Below are positions 33,015 to 40,890 of a DNA stretch of 49,153 nt, one piece after another. The notes beneath the pieces were generated by a model. The model saw nothing but the letters and a program-made list of their open reading frames with translations, did no database searches and was not told the DNA's origin. This stretch comes from Candidatus Merdivicinus intestinavium (lineage in GTDB: Bacteria > Bacillota > Clostridia > Oscillospirales > Ruminococcaceae): contig DVFM01000106.1 of assembly GCA_018713245.1 (NCBI GenBank), positions 1-49,153 of the forward strand, written 5' to 3'. The position numbers and the translations under genes are program-made. Every line of letters starts with the position of its first letter. The first letter of the stretch is position 1.

Positions 33015-33749
33015 ATGGGCGAGGAATGGAAAGAACCGGAAAGCCGGCTTCAGCAGTGGGTGTCCGAAAGCAGCCGCATCGTCTTTTTCGGCGGCGCCGG
33101 CGTCTCCACGGAAAGCGGCATCCCCGATTTCCGCAGCGCGGACGGCCTCTACAGCCAGAAATGGGCCTATCCGCCGGAAACCATCCTCAGCCGCAGCTTT
33201 TTTGACCGGAATCCCGAGGAGTTCTTCCGCTTTTACCGGGAAAAGATGCTCTGCCCCGGCGCGAAGCCCAACCGCGCCCACCTGAAGCTGGCGGAAATGG
33301 AGCGGGCCGGAAAGCTGACGGCGGTTATCACCCAGAATATCGACGGCCTCCATCAGGCGGCGGGCAGCAAAAACGTTTTGGAGCTTCACGGCTCGGTGCT
33401 GCGCAATGCCTGCATGCGCTGCGGAAAGTTTTACCCCATGGAGCATATCCTCCGTTCGGAGGGCATCCCCCGCTGCTCCTGCGGCGGCGTGGTCAAGCCG
33501 GACGTGGTTCTTTATGAGGAACAGCTGGACGGCGAAATTCTCCGGCGCGCCGCGGAAGCCATTGCGGGTGCGGACCTCCTCATTGTGGGGGGAACCTCCC
33601 TGGCTGTCTATCCGGCAGCGGGGCTCATCCGGTATTACCCCGGGGAGCGTCTCGTCCTGATTAACAAAAGTCCTACCGCCTACGACCGGCGCGCCGGTCT
33701 GCTGATTTCCGCCGGAATCGGCGAAGTCCTCGGCGGGATTACCCTCTGA
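33015..33749 (+). CDS. cobB: NAD-dependent protein deacylase (sirtuin)
   Basis: Sirtuins remove acetyl or acyl groups from lysine using NAD+. The protein has 244 residues with the full set: GGAGVSTESGIPDFRS (NAD loop), TQNIDGLHQAAGS, catalytic His in ELHGS, and the zinc site C-M-R-C near residue 134 with C-S-C about 24 residues later. The NAD-binding end GGTSLAVYPAAGL is complete. Class III or bacterial Sir2 members accept several acyl groups; I cannot tell which. The start follows GAGG-like bases overlapping the xth stop with a 3-base gap, so translation is coupled. Confidence 0.95.
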   Translation: MGEEWKEPESRLQQWVSESSRIVFFGGAGVSTESGIPDFRSADGLYSQKWAYPPETILSRSFFDRNPEEFFRFYREKMLCPGAKPNRAHLKLAEMERAGKLTAVITQNIDGLHQAAGSKNVLELHGSVLRNACMRCGKFYPMEHILRSEGIPRCSCGGVVKPDVVLYEEQLDGEILRRAAEAIAGADLLIVGGTSLAVYPAAGLIRYYPGERLVLINKSPTAYDRRAGLLISAGIGEVLGGITL

Positions 33750-33769
33750 CCGGCCGGGAGGTGCGGCAA

Positions 33770-35020
33770 ATGCGCATAGAATTCAACCGTAAATACAACA
33801 CCATCGCCGCTTACGCCGTTCTGGTCATTACCGCCGCGGCCGTCGTCATCGCCGCGCTGCTGAAGATTGACGCGGTGGCGGCCTTTGTCAAAAACTGCCT
33901 GTCCATCTTGAGCCCGTTTATCTGGGGATTTACCATCGCCTACATCCTCTGTCCGCTGCTGAATACCTATGAGGGGTGGCTGAAGCGGTGGAGCAAGGGG
34001 CGGATCGGCCCCAAAGCGGCGCGGCGGCTCGGCGTTCTGGGAGCTTATGTCACCGCCGCGATTCTGCTGGCAATCTTTTTCAGCATTGTGATCCCGCAGA
34101 TTGCGCAGAGCATCGCGAGCCTGGCTGTGCAGATTCCCGAATGGCTCCGCCAGCTGGAGCCGCTGGTGACAAAGCTGGCGGAGGAATACGACCTGACCAA
34201 CCTCCCGCCCGCTACCATCGACCGCATTATGGATGCGGCGGAACAGTGGGTCCAGACCTTTGCCTCCAACCTGACCACCCTGGTGCCGAAAATCGTCCAA
34301 TGGGCCATGAGCCTGACCACCGGCATCCTCAACGTCATCATCGGCGTCATTGTTTCCCTTTACCTGCTGCTGGATAAGGAGCGCTTTTTCGCCCATGTCC
34401 GCAAAATCTTCTGCGCTCTCTTTTCCCGGCAGAAGGTGGACCGCCTGACCCAGGTCACCCGCAAGGTCCATCAGGTATTCAGCAGGTTTATCGTGGGCCA
34501 GCTGCTGGACGCTTTTATCGTGTTCCTGCTCTGCTTGTTCTTCATGACCCTGTTTCAGTGGCCTTACGCCATGCTCATCAGCGCTGTGGTGGGCGTTACC
34601 AATGTGATTCCCTACTTCGGGCCGTTCATCGGCGCCATCCCGTCCATTCTCATCCTGCTGATTGTGGACCCCATGACGGCGCTGTGGTTCGGCATTTTCA
34701 TCCTGATTCTCCAGCAGGTTGACGGCAATATCATCTGCCCCAAAATCCTGGGAGATTCGACGGGGCTTTCCCCTTTCTGGGTCGTCTTTTCCATCACGAT
34801 TTTCGGCAGCCTGCTGGGGCCGGCGGGGATGTTCATCGGCGTGCCGCTGTTTGCGGTCATTTACTATCTGATTTCCGAATTTGTCAGCAGCCGTCTGGCA
34901 AAAAAATCCCTTCCCACCGACACGGACAGCTATGCGCCGCCGGATCACCCCATTTTAAAAAAGACATCCAAACAAAAACGAGAATTTCCCTTCCGTCTGG
35001 AAAAACGAAAAAAGGAGTGA
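33770..35020 (+). CDS. AI-2E family transporter (PerM/YtvI-like)
   Basis: This membrane protein of about 416 residues has roughly eight hydrophobic segments, among them AAYAVLVITAAAVVIAALLK, SILSPFIWGFTIAYILCPLL and FIVFLLCLFFMTLFQWPYAM. It has the family block DGNIICPKILGDSTGLSPFW. The start ATG 33770 (MRIEFNRKYN) is preferred over GTG 33761 because GGGAGG then sits 8 bases upstream. The family is named for autoinducer-2 export, but many members have other roles such as Na+/H+ antiport, so the name does not prove quorum sensing. A basic, lysine-rich C-terminal tail is probably cytoplasmic. Confidence 0.88.
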   Translation: MRIEFNRKYNTIAAYAVLVITAAAVVIAALLKIDAVAAFVKNCLSILSPFIWGFTIAYILCPLLNTYEGWLKRWSKGRIGPKAARRLGVLGAYVTAAILLAIFFSIVIPQIAQSIASLAVQIPEWLRQLEPLVTKLAEEYDLTNLPPATIDRIMDAAEQWVQTFASNLTTLVPKIVQWAMSLTTGILNVIIGVIVSLYLLLDKERFFAHVRKIFCALFSRQKVDRLTQVTRKVHQVFSRFIVGQLLDAFIVFLLCLFFMTLFQWPYAMLISAVVGVTNVIPYFGPFIGAIPSILILLIVDPMTALWFGIFILILQQVDGNIICPKILGDSTGLSPFWVVFSITIFGSLLGPAGMFIGVPLFAVIYYLISEFVSSRLAKKSLPTDTDSYAPPDHPILKKTSKQKREFPFRLEKRKKE

Positions 35021-35024
35021 TCGT

Positions 35025-35600
35025 ATGGAACTCATGGAGCTTCTGAAAACCAGGCGCACCTATCGCCGGTTTGAGCAGCGCCCCATCCCCCAGGAGGACC
35101 TGGAAGTCATTCTGGAATCCGCCCGATACGCTTCCAGCGCGGCAAACCGCCAGCCCCTGCGGTATCTGGTCATCCGGGAGCCTGCAAAGCTGGCCCACGT
35201 TTTTGAACACACCAAATGGGCCGCCTACCTTCCGCCGGAACAGGGCACGCCCAGGGAGGAGGAACGCCCGGTCCTGTTTATCGCCGTGCTGATTGACGAA
35301 GCGATTTCTTCCGCCGCGGCCGCCGGGACCGATGCGGGGCTTGCGATTTCCAACATGACCCTGACCGCCTGGGACCGCGGCATCGGCAGCTGCATCATCG
35401 GGGCCTGCGACCGCCCGTGGCTGGCGGAGCACCTGATGCTGCCGGAAAAATGGTACCTCCATTCGCTGGTGGCGTTCGGCTATCCCACCCACACCTCCCG
35501 CTGTGAAAAATTTACCGGGTCGGTGGAATATTACCTGGACGAACAGGGGAACTACCATGTTCCCAAGCGCAGCACCAAGGAAACGGTCCGGGAATTTTGA
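35025..35600 (+). CDS. Nitroreductase-family protein
   Basis: This FMN-dependent oxidoreductase has 191 residues. It has the family start MELMELLKTRRTYRRFEQRP with the FMN-phosphate arginines, the second helix ILESARYASSAANRQPLRYL, and the later GIGSCIIGACDR loop. Such enzymes reduce nitro groups, quinones or similar compounds using NAD(P)H. ATG 35025 lies 4 bases after the upstream stop with AAAGGAG inside it, so it is the last gene of the four-gene operon. The natural substrate is unknown. Confidence 0.92.
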   Translation: MELMELLKTRRTYRRFEQRPIPQEDLEVILESARYASSAANRQPLRYLVIREPAKLAHVFEHTKWAAYLPPEQGTPREEERPVLFIAVLIDEAISSAAAAGTDAGLAISNMTLTAWDRGIGSCIIGACDRPWLAEHLMLPEKWYLHSLVAFGYPTHTSRCEKFTGSVEYYLDEQGNYHVPKRSTKETVREF

Positions 35601-35622
35601 GCAGATTCGCTTAATTTCTGAT

Positions 35623-35637
35623 AAATACGGCGTATTT
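35623..35637. promoter_or_regulatory. 15-bp palindrome upstream of the GH29 gene
   Basis: AAATACG-G-CGTATTT, directly upstream of the -35 box at 35645. The position fits an operator for an activator or repressor. No known consensus was recognised. Confidence 0.4.
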
Positions 35638-35644
35638 TTAGTTG

Positions 35645-35673
35645 TTGTGATTCCGGTGGAAAAAAGATATAAT
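35645..35673 (+). promoter_or_regulatory. Promoter of the GH29 fucosidase
   Basis: TTGTGA, 17 bases, TATAAT, 32 bases before the ATG at 35706. Confidence 0.75.
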
Positions 35674-35705
35674 GTGGGTGATTCTTGCATAAAGGAGTGA
35701 CCCTC

Positions 35706-37403
35706 ATGCCGTACTCCGTTTTGGAGGGCTCCGCAGCGCGGGAGCCCTTTTATCTTTACCAGCCCTTCAGCAGGGAGGAGTGGGAACGCTACCCGTTTGC
35801 TTCGGAAGAGGACCTGCAATGGTTCCGCGACGCTAAGCTGGGGCTGTTCCTCCACGTGGGACTGTCCGCTCTGGGAAAGGTGGACATCGGCTGGTCCCGC
35901 CACACCCACAAGCCGCCGGACGGCGGAATCGGTCCGGTGCCGGACGAGGTGTACGACCATTGGGCGGAAGAGATTGCCCTTCCGGATTTTGACGCCCGGA
36001 AGTGGATTCAGCTCGCCAGGGACGGCGGGATGAAGTACGTCGTCATCATTACCAAGCATCACGACGGATTTCACATGTGGGACACCGCATATTCGGATTA
36101 TAAAATCACCAATTCCCCCTTCGGGCGGGATTACCTGCGCGAACTGGTGGACGCCTGTCATGAAGCGGGGATGAAGGTGGGGCTTTACTACTCCCAGCGG
36201 GACTGGAAGCATCCGGACTACGAGCCGATTCCGCCCGAGGTGTCGGAAAAAGCGCCCCCTCACACGCTTTTCCAGTATCAGGAGGGCCAGCCGGTCCGCA
36301 TTACCGAGCGGCACCGCCGGTATATTGCGTACATGCACAACACCGTGCGGGAGCTGATGACCAATTACGGGAAAATCGATATTCTGTGGTGGGACGCCTG
36401 CTGGTGGGGCAGAATGTTCTTGGAGGAAATGTGGGACGCGGACCAGATCGAACGGGAAGCCCGCGCCCTTCAACCCCATCTGCTCATCAATAACCGCGCA
36501 AGCCTCCCCGGCGATTTCGACACGCCGGAGGGCAGCGTGGGCTTTTTCCAGAATACCCGCCCCTGGGAAACCTGTATGCCGCTGGGGCCGGCCTGGGCCT
36601 GGACCGGCGAGGAGATCAAATCCTTCCGCACCGTGCTCCATCAGTTTATCAACTGCGTCTGCGGCGACGGCAACTACCTGCTCAGCATCGGCGCCATGCC
36701 CAACGGGGAATTCGACCGGCCGGAGCAGGAGCGCGTCCGCCAGCTGGGAGACTGGCTTTCCCGCTACGGCGAGTCTGTTTACAAGACCCGCGGCGGCCCC
36801 TGGCTGCCCGGCGCATGGGGCGGCGCAACCTTCCGCGGCCGCACCGTTTACCTGCATCTGCTTCAGGCGGAGCCCGGCGGGACGCTGGCCCTGCCCGCAA
36901 TTTCGGCGAAAATCCTCCGGGCGGAATGCCTCACCGGGGAAAAGGTCACGGTATCCCAGGATGAATCCGGCGTCCGCGCGGCGCTGGACGCGGGCCAGGT
37001 CCCCGGGGACGACGTGATTATCCGGCTGGAGATGGATTCCGTGCCGGAAGTCCTCTCCCAGGACCGGGCGCAGAATCTTTTCGCCGCCTCCCCCGCGGTT
37101 TACGGGGAGCTCATTCTGGATACGGAAACCGGCCTTCCCGCCTCTTTTCCGCTCAAAGCGGACCGGCTCCTCACCGGCATCGCCGCGGAACCGGAGGAGG
37201 GAATCGTCTGCCGGATTGAGGCGCTGTCCCTGTCCGGGGAATGGGAGACGATTGGGGATGATATCCGGGAGCCGGCGGAAATTCCGGTGCTGCGGTATGA
37301 GGCGGGGGCTTATATTACCGGCCGCCGCTGCCGGGAACTGCGGATTGCCGGCAGCGGTTCCGGCTGCGTGAAGCTGAAGCTGTACGCCAAAGCGTCCGAA
37401 TAA
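35706..37403 (+). CDS. Alpha-L-fucosidase family protein (GH29)
   Basis: This is a glycoside hydrolase of 565 residues in family 29. The N-terminal TIM barrel has the family blocks FRDAKLGLFLHVG, YVVIITKHHDGFHMWDTAYS, NSPFGRDYLRELVDACHEAG and ILWWDACWW, in which D230 is the expected nucleophile. A beta-sandwich C-terminal region follows. It has no signal peptide, so it acts on fucosides (or similar L-sugars) taken into the cell. Start ATG 35706 follows AAAGGAG with an 8-base spacer. It has its own promoter and a palindrome just upstream, so it is regulated separately from the preceding operon. Its stop codon overlaps a terminator acting on the opposite gene. Confidence 0.9.
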   Translation: MPYSVLEGSAAREPFYLYQPFSREEWERYPFASEEDLQWFRDAKLGLFLHVGLSALGKVDIGWSRHTHKPPDGGIGPVPDEVYDHWAEEIALPDFDARKWIQLARDGGMKYVVIITKHHDGFHMWDTAYSDYKITNSPFGRDYLRELVDACHEAGMKVGLYYSQRDWKHPDYEPIPPEVSEKAPPHTLFQYQEGQPVRITERHRRYIAYMHNTVRELMTNYGKIDILWWDACWWGRMFLEEMWDADQIEREARALQPHLLINNRASLPGDFDTPEGSVGFFQNTRPWETCMPLGPAWAWTGEEIKSFRTVLHQFINCVCGDGNYLLSIGAMPNGEFDRPEQERVRQLGDWLSRYGESVYKTRGGPWLPGAWGGATFRGRTVYLHLLQAEPGGTLALPAISAKILRAECLTGEKVTVSQDESGVRAALDAGQVPGDDVIIRLEMDSVPEVLSQDRAQNLFAASPAVYGELILDTETGLPASFPLKADRLLTGIAAEPEEGIVCRIEALSLSGEWETIGDDIREPAEIPVLRYEAGAYITGRRCRELRIAGSGSGCVKLKLYAKASE

Positions 37404-37455
37404 AAAATCCCCCGGCGGGAGGAAGCTCTTTCGAGAATTTCCTCCTGCCGGGGGA
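37402..37455 (-). terminator. Terminator of the small hypothetical gene (minus strand)
   Basis: TCCCCCGGCGGGAGGAA pairs with TTCCTCCTGCCGGGGGA (one wobble). On the minus strand it is followed by TTTTTT, and the T-tract overlaps the GH29 stop codon. On the plus strand there is no T-run. Confidence 0.85.
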
Positions 37456-37461
37456 CCGGTG

Positions 37462-37737
37462 TTATCTGCCTTTCCGCAGGGTCAGCAGCGCGATTCCCAT
37501 CGCTTTTGCCGCCCGGGGGACGGCGGCGCGGATGTCCCAGTCCGGGTCGTAGCGGGTGGAGCAGAACAGCGCCCGGCGGGTCCCGCCGCCCCAGGCGAGA
37601 AACCCCGCCTCCCGGCCTGCAAACCGGGTGCGCCCCGCGGTGATTTTCAGGATGCGCCGGATCAGCCGCGGAAGCAGTATGGTCAGCAGCGCCGCCGCGG
37701 ACATGCCCAGCGCCTTTTTGGAAAGATTGTTCTGCAT
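37462..37737 (-). CDS. Small hypothetical membrane-associated protein
   Basis: This 91-residue protein starts MQNNLSKKALGMSAAALLTI, with one hydrophobic helix (about residues 11-24) followed by a strongly basic stretch RRILKITAGRTRFAGREA. A small Ala/Arg-rich remainder follows and it ends LLTLRKGR. It could be a single-pass protein with a basic cytoplasmic tail. ATG 37737 has AAGGGGGCGGGG upstream. I do not recognise the family. A terminator follows directly, supporting a real gene. Confidence is moderate because of its small size. Confidence 0.55.
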   Translation of the reverse strand: MQNNLSKKALGMSAAALLTILLPRLIRRILKITAGRTRFAGREAGFLAWGGGTRRALFCSTRYDPDWDIRAAVPRAAKAMGIALLTLRKGR

Positions 37738-37824
37738 ATCCCCGCCCCCTTTTCTTTCAGTATAGCAGAACGGCGGATTTTTCGCAAGCGGCAGACGCTC
37801 TGTAACGGTTTTCCGCCGTCTCTC

Positions 37825-37854
37825 TTGACACCCGCCGCACGGATGTTGTATAAT
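37825..37854 (+). promoter_or_regulatory. Promoter of the larEBC operon
   Basis: TTGACA, 18 bases, TATAAT. The predicted start is about 37861, leaving a leader of about 145 bases before larE. Confidence 0.8.
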
Positions 37855-37860
37855 AATCCC

Positions 37861-37997
37861 ATACCGGCAGGAAGCCGGCGGAAGGAGCGCTGAAGCGCCC
37901 CGCATTGCGGCCCATCTGAAATATGCGGGAAAAGTATGCGCATGAAGGCATACGGTTTTAGAAAAAACCGTATGCCTTTTCTGATGGGCCGGAAACG
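37861..37997 (+). promoter_or_regulatory. Structured leader / putative transcription attenuator of larEBC
   Basis: Between the promoter and larE there is a leader with competing hairpins. A terminator AAGGCATACGGTTTT / AAAACCGTATGCCTT (15 bp, loop AGAA, 37945-37978) is followed by TTCT. An alternative pairing GTATGC (37934-37939) with GCATAC (37948-37953) would break it. CGGCCCATC (37908-37916) is complementary to GATGGGCCG (37983-37991) on the far side of the terminator. Upstream there are further stems (CCGGC/GCCGG; GCGC/GCGC). This looks like a riboswitch or attenuator. It does not match a riboswitch class I know. Confidence 0.6.
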
Positions 37998-38005
37998 GAG
38001 GAATT

Positions 38006-38752
38006 ATGGAACTGGCGGAATTTTTTCAAAACTGCCCCAAAGCCGTGCTGGCCTTTTCCGGCGGGGTGGATTCGGCTTACCTGCTGTACGCGGCGCGGCG
38101 CGCGGGGGCGGATGTCCGCGCTTATTATGTAAAATCGGCCTTTCAGCCCCGGTTCGAGCTGGAGGATGCCCGGCGGCTGGCCGGGGAGCTGGGCGCGCCG
38201 ATGAAGGTCCTGACTTTGGATGTGCTGGCGGACCCCCGGATTGCAGCCAACCCCGCCGGCCGCTGCTATTTCTGCAAACAGGCCATTTTCCGCGCCATTG
38301 CAGACGAAGCGGCGCGGGACGGATACGCCGTGCTGCTGGACGGGACCAACGCTTCTGATGAAGAGGGGGACCGGCCGGGCATGCGGGCGCTGCGGGAGCT
38401 TGCGGTGCGCTCGCCGCTGCGGGAATGCGGCCTGACCAAAGCAGAAATCCGCAGGCTTTCCCGGGAAGCGGGGCTGTTTACCTGGGACAAGCCCGCCTAC
38501 GCCTGCCTGGCTACCCGGATTCCCGCAGGGCAGCCCATCACCCCCGAAAAGCTCGCGGCGACCGAGGCGGCGGAGGATTTCCTCTTTTCCCTAGGCTTTA
38601 CCGATTTCCGGGTGCGGATGGAAGGGAGCGCGGCGAAGCTCCAGGTCCCGGCGGGGCAGTTCGGGCGCGTGCTGGAGCGCCGGGAGGAAATTGCAGCGGA
38701 GCTTGGGCGGCATTACAGCGCCGTCCTGCTGGATTTGGAGGGAAGAAAGTGA
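38006..38752 (+). CDS. larE: LarE: ATP-dependent sulfur transferase for nickel-pincer nucleotide
   Basis: LarE adds sulfur to the pyridinium dicarboxylate precursor to make the thiocarboxylates of the nickel-pincer cofactor (used by lactate racemase LarA). The protein has 248 residues. A PP-loop SGGVDSAYLL starts near residue 18. Cysteines are at C87 and C90 (RCYFCK) and C167 (YACLAT). The L. plantarum enzyme is sacrificial, losing sulfur from a single Cys. Other LarE proteins with three Cys are reported to hold a [4Fe-4S] cluster, and this one fits that layout. ATG 38006 follows GGAGGA. larB overlaps its stop (GTGA). Confidence 0.94.
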   Translation: MELAEFFQNCPKAVLAFSGGVDSAYLLYAARRAGADVRAYYVKSAFQPRFELEDARRLAGELGAPMKVLTLDVLADPRIAANPAGRCYFCKQAIFRAIADEAARDGYAVLLDGTNASDEEGDRPGMRALRELAVRSPLRECGLTKAEIRRLSREAGLFTWDKPAYACLATRIPAGQPITPEKLAATEAAEDFLFSLGFTDFRVRMEGSAAKLQVPAGQFGRVLERREEIAAELGRHYSAVLLDLEGRK

Positions 38753-39504
38753 ACAGCGAAATCAAACGCATCCTGGAGGATGTCCGGGACGGCAGAATGC
38801 CGGTGGAGGACGCCCTCCTTGCGATCAAGAAGGAGCCCTTCGCCGACATCGGCTATGCTAAGGTGGACCTGCACCGGGGCATCCGGCAGGGTGCGGCGGA
38901 GGTCATTTACGGCGCGGGCAAGACGCCGGAGCAGATTGCCGGCATCCTGGAAACCATGAAGCTGAACGGCCAGAAAACCGTCCTCATCACCCGCCTTTCC
39001 CCGGAGGCCGCCGGGGAAGTGAAGCGCACGCAGGACATCGCCTATTATCCGGAGGCCCGGGCCGCCGTCTGGGGGGAGATTCCCCGGCCGGACGGCATCG
39101 GAAAGATCGTTGTGGCCACCGGCGGCACCAGCGATATCCCCGTGGCGGAGGAGGCGGCCCTCACCGCCCAGGTCCACGGCAACGAGGTGGTGCGGCTGTA
39201 CGACGTGGGGGTGGCCGGGCTGCACCGGCTGCTGGCCCATCTGGACGAAATCATGAGCGCCAGCGTCATCATTGCCATTGCCGGGATGGAAGGCGCGCTG
39301 GCCAGCGTCATCGGCGGGCTTGCTGACTGCCCGGTCATCGCGGTGCCCACCAGCGTGGGCTACGGCGCGTCGTTTCACGGCCTGTCGGCCCTGCTTTCCA
39401 TGCTCAACTCCTGCGCGAGCGGGATGTCGGTGGTCAATATCGACAACGGCTTCGGGGCGGGCTATCTGGCCAGCATGATCAATCATATGGAGGCGAAACA
39501 ATGA
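38749..39504 (+). CDS. larB: LarB: NaAD carboxylase/hydrolase for nickel-pincer nucleotide
   Basis: LarB carboxylates and hydrolyses nicotinic acid adenine dinucleotide to the pyridinium-dicarboxylate mononucleotide, the first step of nickel-pincer cofactor synthesis. It has 251 residues and is PurE-like in its C-terminal half. Motifs include VVATGGTSDIPVAEEA, IIAIAGMEGALASVIGGLAD, PTSVGYGASFHGLSAL and INHMEAKQ. The GTG start at 38749 overlaps the larE stop and has GGAGGGAAGAAA upstream. Downstream, larC overlaps by ATGA. The three genes are thus translated as one unit. Confidence 0.94.
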   Translation: MNSEIKRILEDVRDGRMPVEDALLAIKKEPFADIGYAKVDLHRGIRQGAAEVIYGAGKTPEQIAGILETMKLNGQKTVLITRLSPEAAGEVKRTQDIAYYPEARAAVWGEIPRPDGIGKIVVATGGTSDIPVAEEAALTAQVHGNEVVRLYDVGVAGLHRLLAHLDEIMSASVIIAIAGMEGALASVIGGLADCPVIAVPTSVGYGASFHGLSALLSMLNSCASGMSVVNIDNGFGAGYLASMINHMEAKQ

Positions 39505-40706
39505 AAACATTATATCTGGACTGCGGAATGGGCGCGGCCGGCGATATGCTGGCGGCGGCGCTGATGGAGCTTCTGCCGGACCCGGACGCTTTTGCGGCGG
39601 AGCTGAACGCCCTGGGGCTTCCGGGCGTGACGGTGAAGAAGGAAGCGTCGGTGAAGTGCGGCATTACGGGGACGCATCTGTCTGTCGCGGTGAACGGCGA
39701 GGAGGAAGGCGAAGCGCACAGCCATCCCCATGCGCACGCCCACGAACATTCCCACCCCTCCGGCCACCATCACAGCAGTCTGCACGATATTTCCCACATT
39801 GTGCATCATCTGCCGGTGGAAGAGCGGGTGAAGGCGCACATTCTGGCGGTGTATCAGCTCATCGCCGAAGCGGAAAGCCATGCCCACGGCGTCCCGGTGA
39901 CCGAAATCCACTTTCACGAGGTGGGGACTCTGGACGCGGTGGCGGATATCACCGCGGTCTGCCTGCTGATGGACCGCCTGGCGCCGGACGAGGTGGTGGC
40001 TTCTCCCGTCCATGTGGGGAGCGGGCAGGTCCGCTGCGCCCACGGCATTCTGCCGGTGCCCGCCCCGGCGACGGCGCACATCCTGCGCGGGGTCCCCATC
40101 TACGGCGGGAGCATCCCCGGCGAGCTCTGCACCCCCACAGGCGCCGCGCTGCTGCGCCATTTTGCCGGCCGTTTCGGGGAGATGCCGGTGATGCAGGTGG
40201 AAAAAATCGGCTACGGCATGGGCAAAAAAGATTTCCCCGCCGCCAACTGCGTCCGTGCGATGCTGGGCGAGACGGCGTCGGCCGGGGAAACGGTGGCGGA
40301 GCTTTGCTGCAACCTGGACGATATGACGCCGGAGGAAATCGGCTTCGCCATGGAACGGCTGTTTGACGCCGGGGCGCTGGAGATTTACACCACGCCGGCA
40401 GGTATGAAAAAATCCCGGCCGGGGGTGCTTCTGAGCGTCATGTGCCGGGAATCGGAGCGGGACAAAATGCTCCGGCAGATTTTCCTGCACACCACAACCC
40501 TGGGCGTGCGGGAGAATATCAGCCGCCGCTACACCCTCCGCCGCTCGGTGGAGCAGGTGGAGACCCCATTCGGAAGCATCCGCCGGAAAACCGCCTCCGG
40601 ATTCGGGACGGAGCGGGAAAAGTACGAGTATGAGGACCTGGCCCGCGCCGCCCGGGAACAGGGGCTGAGCATCCGGGAGGTTCTCCGGAAAATTGACGCC
40701 AAATAG
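39501..40706 (+). CDS. larC: LarC: nickel insertion protein for nickel-pincer nucleotide
   Basis: LarC inserts nickel (CTP-dependent) into the pincer nucleotide. It has 401 residues in one uninterrupted frame; in L. plantarum LarC is made through a frameshift, which is not needed here. A histidine-rich segment spans residues 73-103 (HSHPHAHAHEHSHPSGHHH then SSLHDIS), a typical nickel-holding region. It is followed by a conserved C-terminal domain (VETPFGSIRRKTA, YEYEDLARAAREQGLSIREV). No larA or nickel transporter is seen in this window, so the cofactor user is elsewhere. Confidence 0.94.
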   Translation: MKTLYLDCGMGAAGDMLAAALMELLPDPDAFAAELNALGLPGVTVKKEASVKCGITGTHLSVAVNGEEEGEAHSHPHAHAHEHSHPSGHHHSSLHDISHIVHHLPVEERVKAHILAVYQLIAEAESHAHGVPVTEIHFHEVGTLDAVADITAVCLLMDRLAPDEVVASPVHVGSGQVRCAHGILPVPAPATAHILRGVPIYGGSIPGELCTPTGAALLRHFAGRFGEMPVMQVEKIGYGMGKKDFPAANCVRAMLGETASAGETVAELCCNLDDMTPEEIGFAMERLFDAGALEIYTTPAGMKKSRPGVLLSVMCRESERDKMLRQIFLHTTTLGVRENISRRYTLRRSVEQVETPFGSIRRKTASGFGTEREKYEYEDLARAAREQGLSIREVLRKIDAK

Positions 40707-40843
40707 CCCGGCCGGACCGTCCGCGTCCATAATTTGGTAAAATCAATGGGAGAAGAAGAAAAAGCCGCCGCGTTTTTGCAGTTTTATCCAAATCAAATTT
40801 TTCAAAAAAAGAGATGTTTTGTGACTGCCGTGTGACCGCCGTT

Positions 40844-40852
40844 TGCTATAAT
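40844..40852 (+). promoter_or_regulatory. Extended -10 promoter of the surface protein gene
   Basis: TGCTATAAT (40844-40852), an extended -10, with no good -35 at the usual spacing; the ATG is 38 bases downstream. Confidence 0.5.
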
Positions 40853-40890
40853 AAGGCCATAGCCCAAAAATAACAAGGAGGAGAAACGGC

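Noticed and set aside
33680-34948. Long minus-strand frame (422 residues), Gln/His/Arg-rich
   Set aside because: Antisense to the AI-2E transporter; composition is an artefact of reading hydrophobic codons backwards.
34884-36857. Long open frame on the minus strand (657 residues)
   Set aside because: Antisense to the nitroreductase and GH29 genes; no recognisable domain.
37861-37997. A known NiCo or cobalamin riboswitch upstream of larE
   Set aside because: I could not find the conserved junction motifs of either class, so the leader is reported only as an unclassified attenuator.
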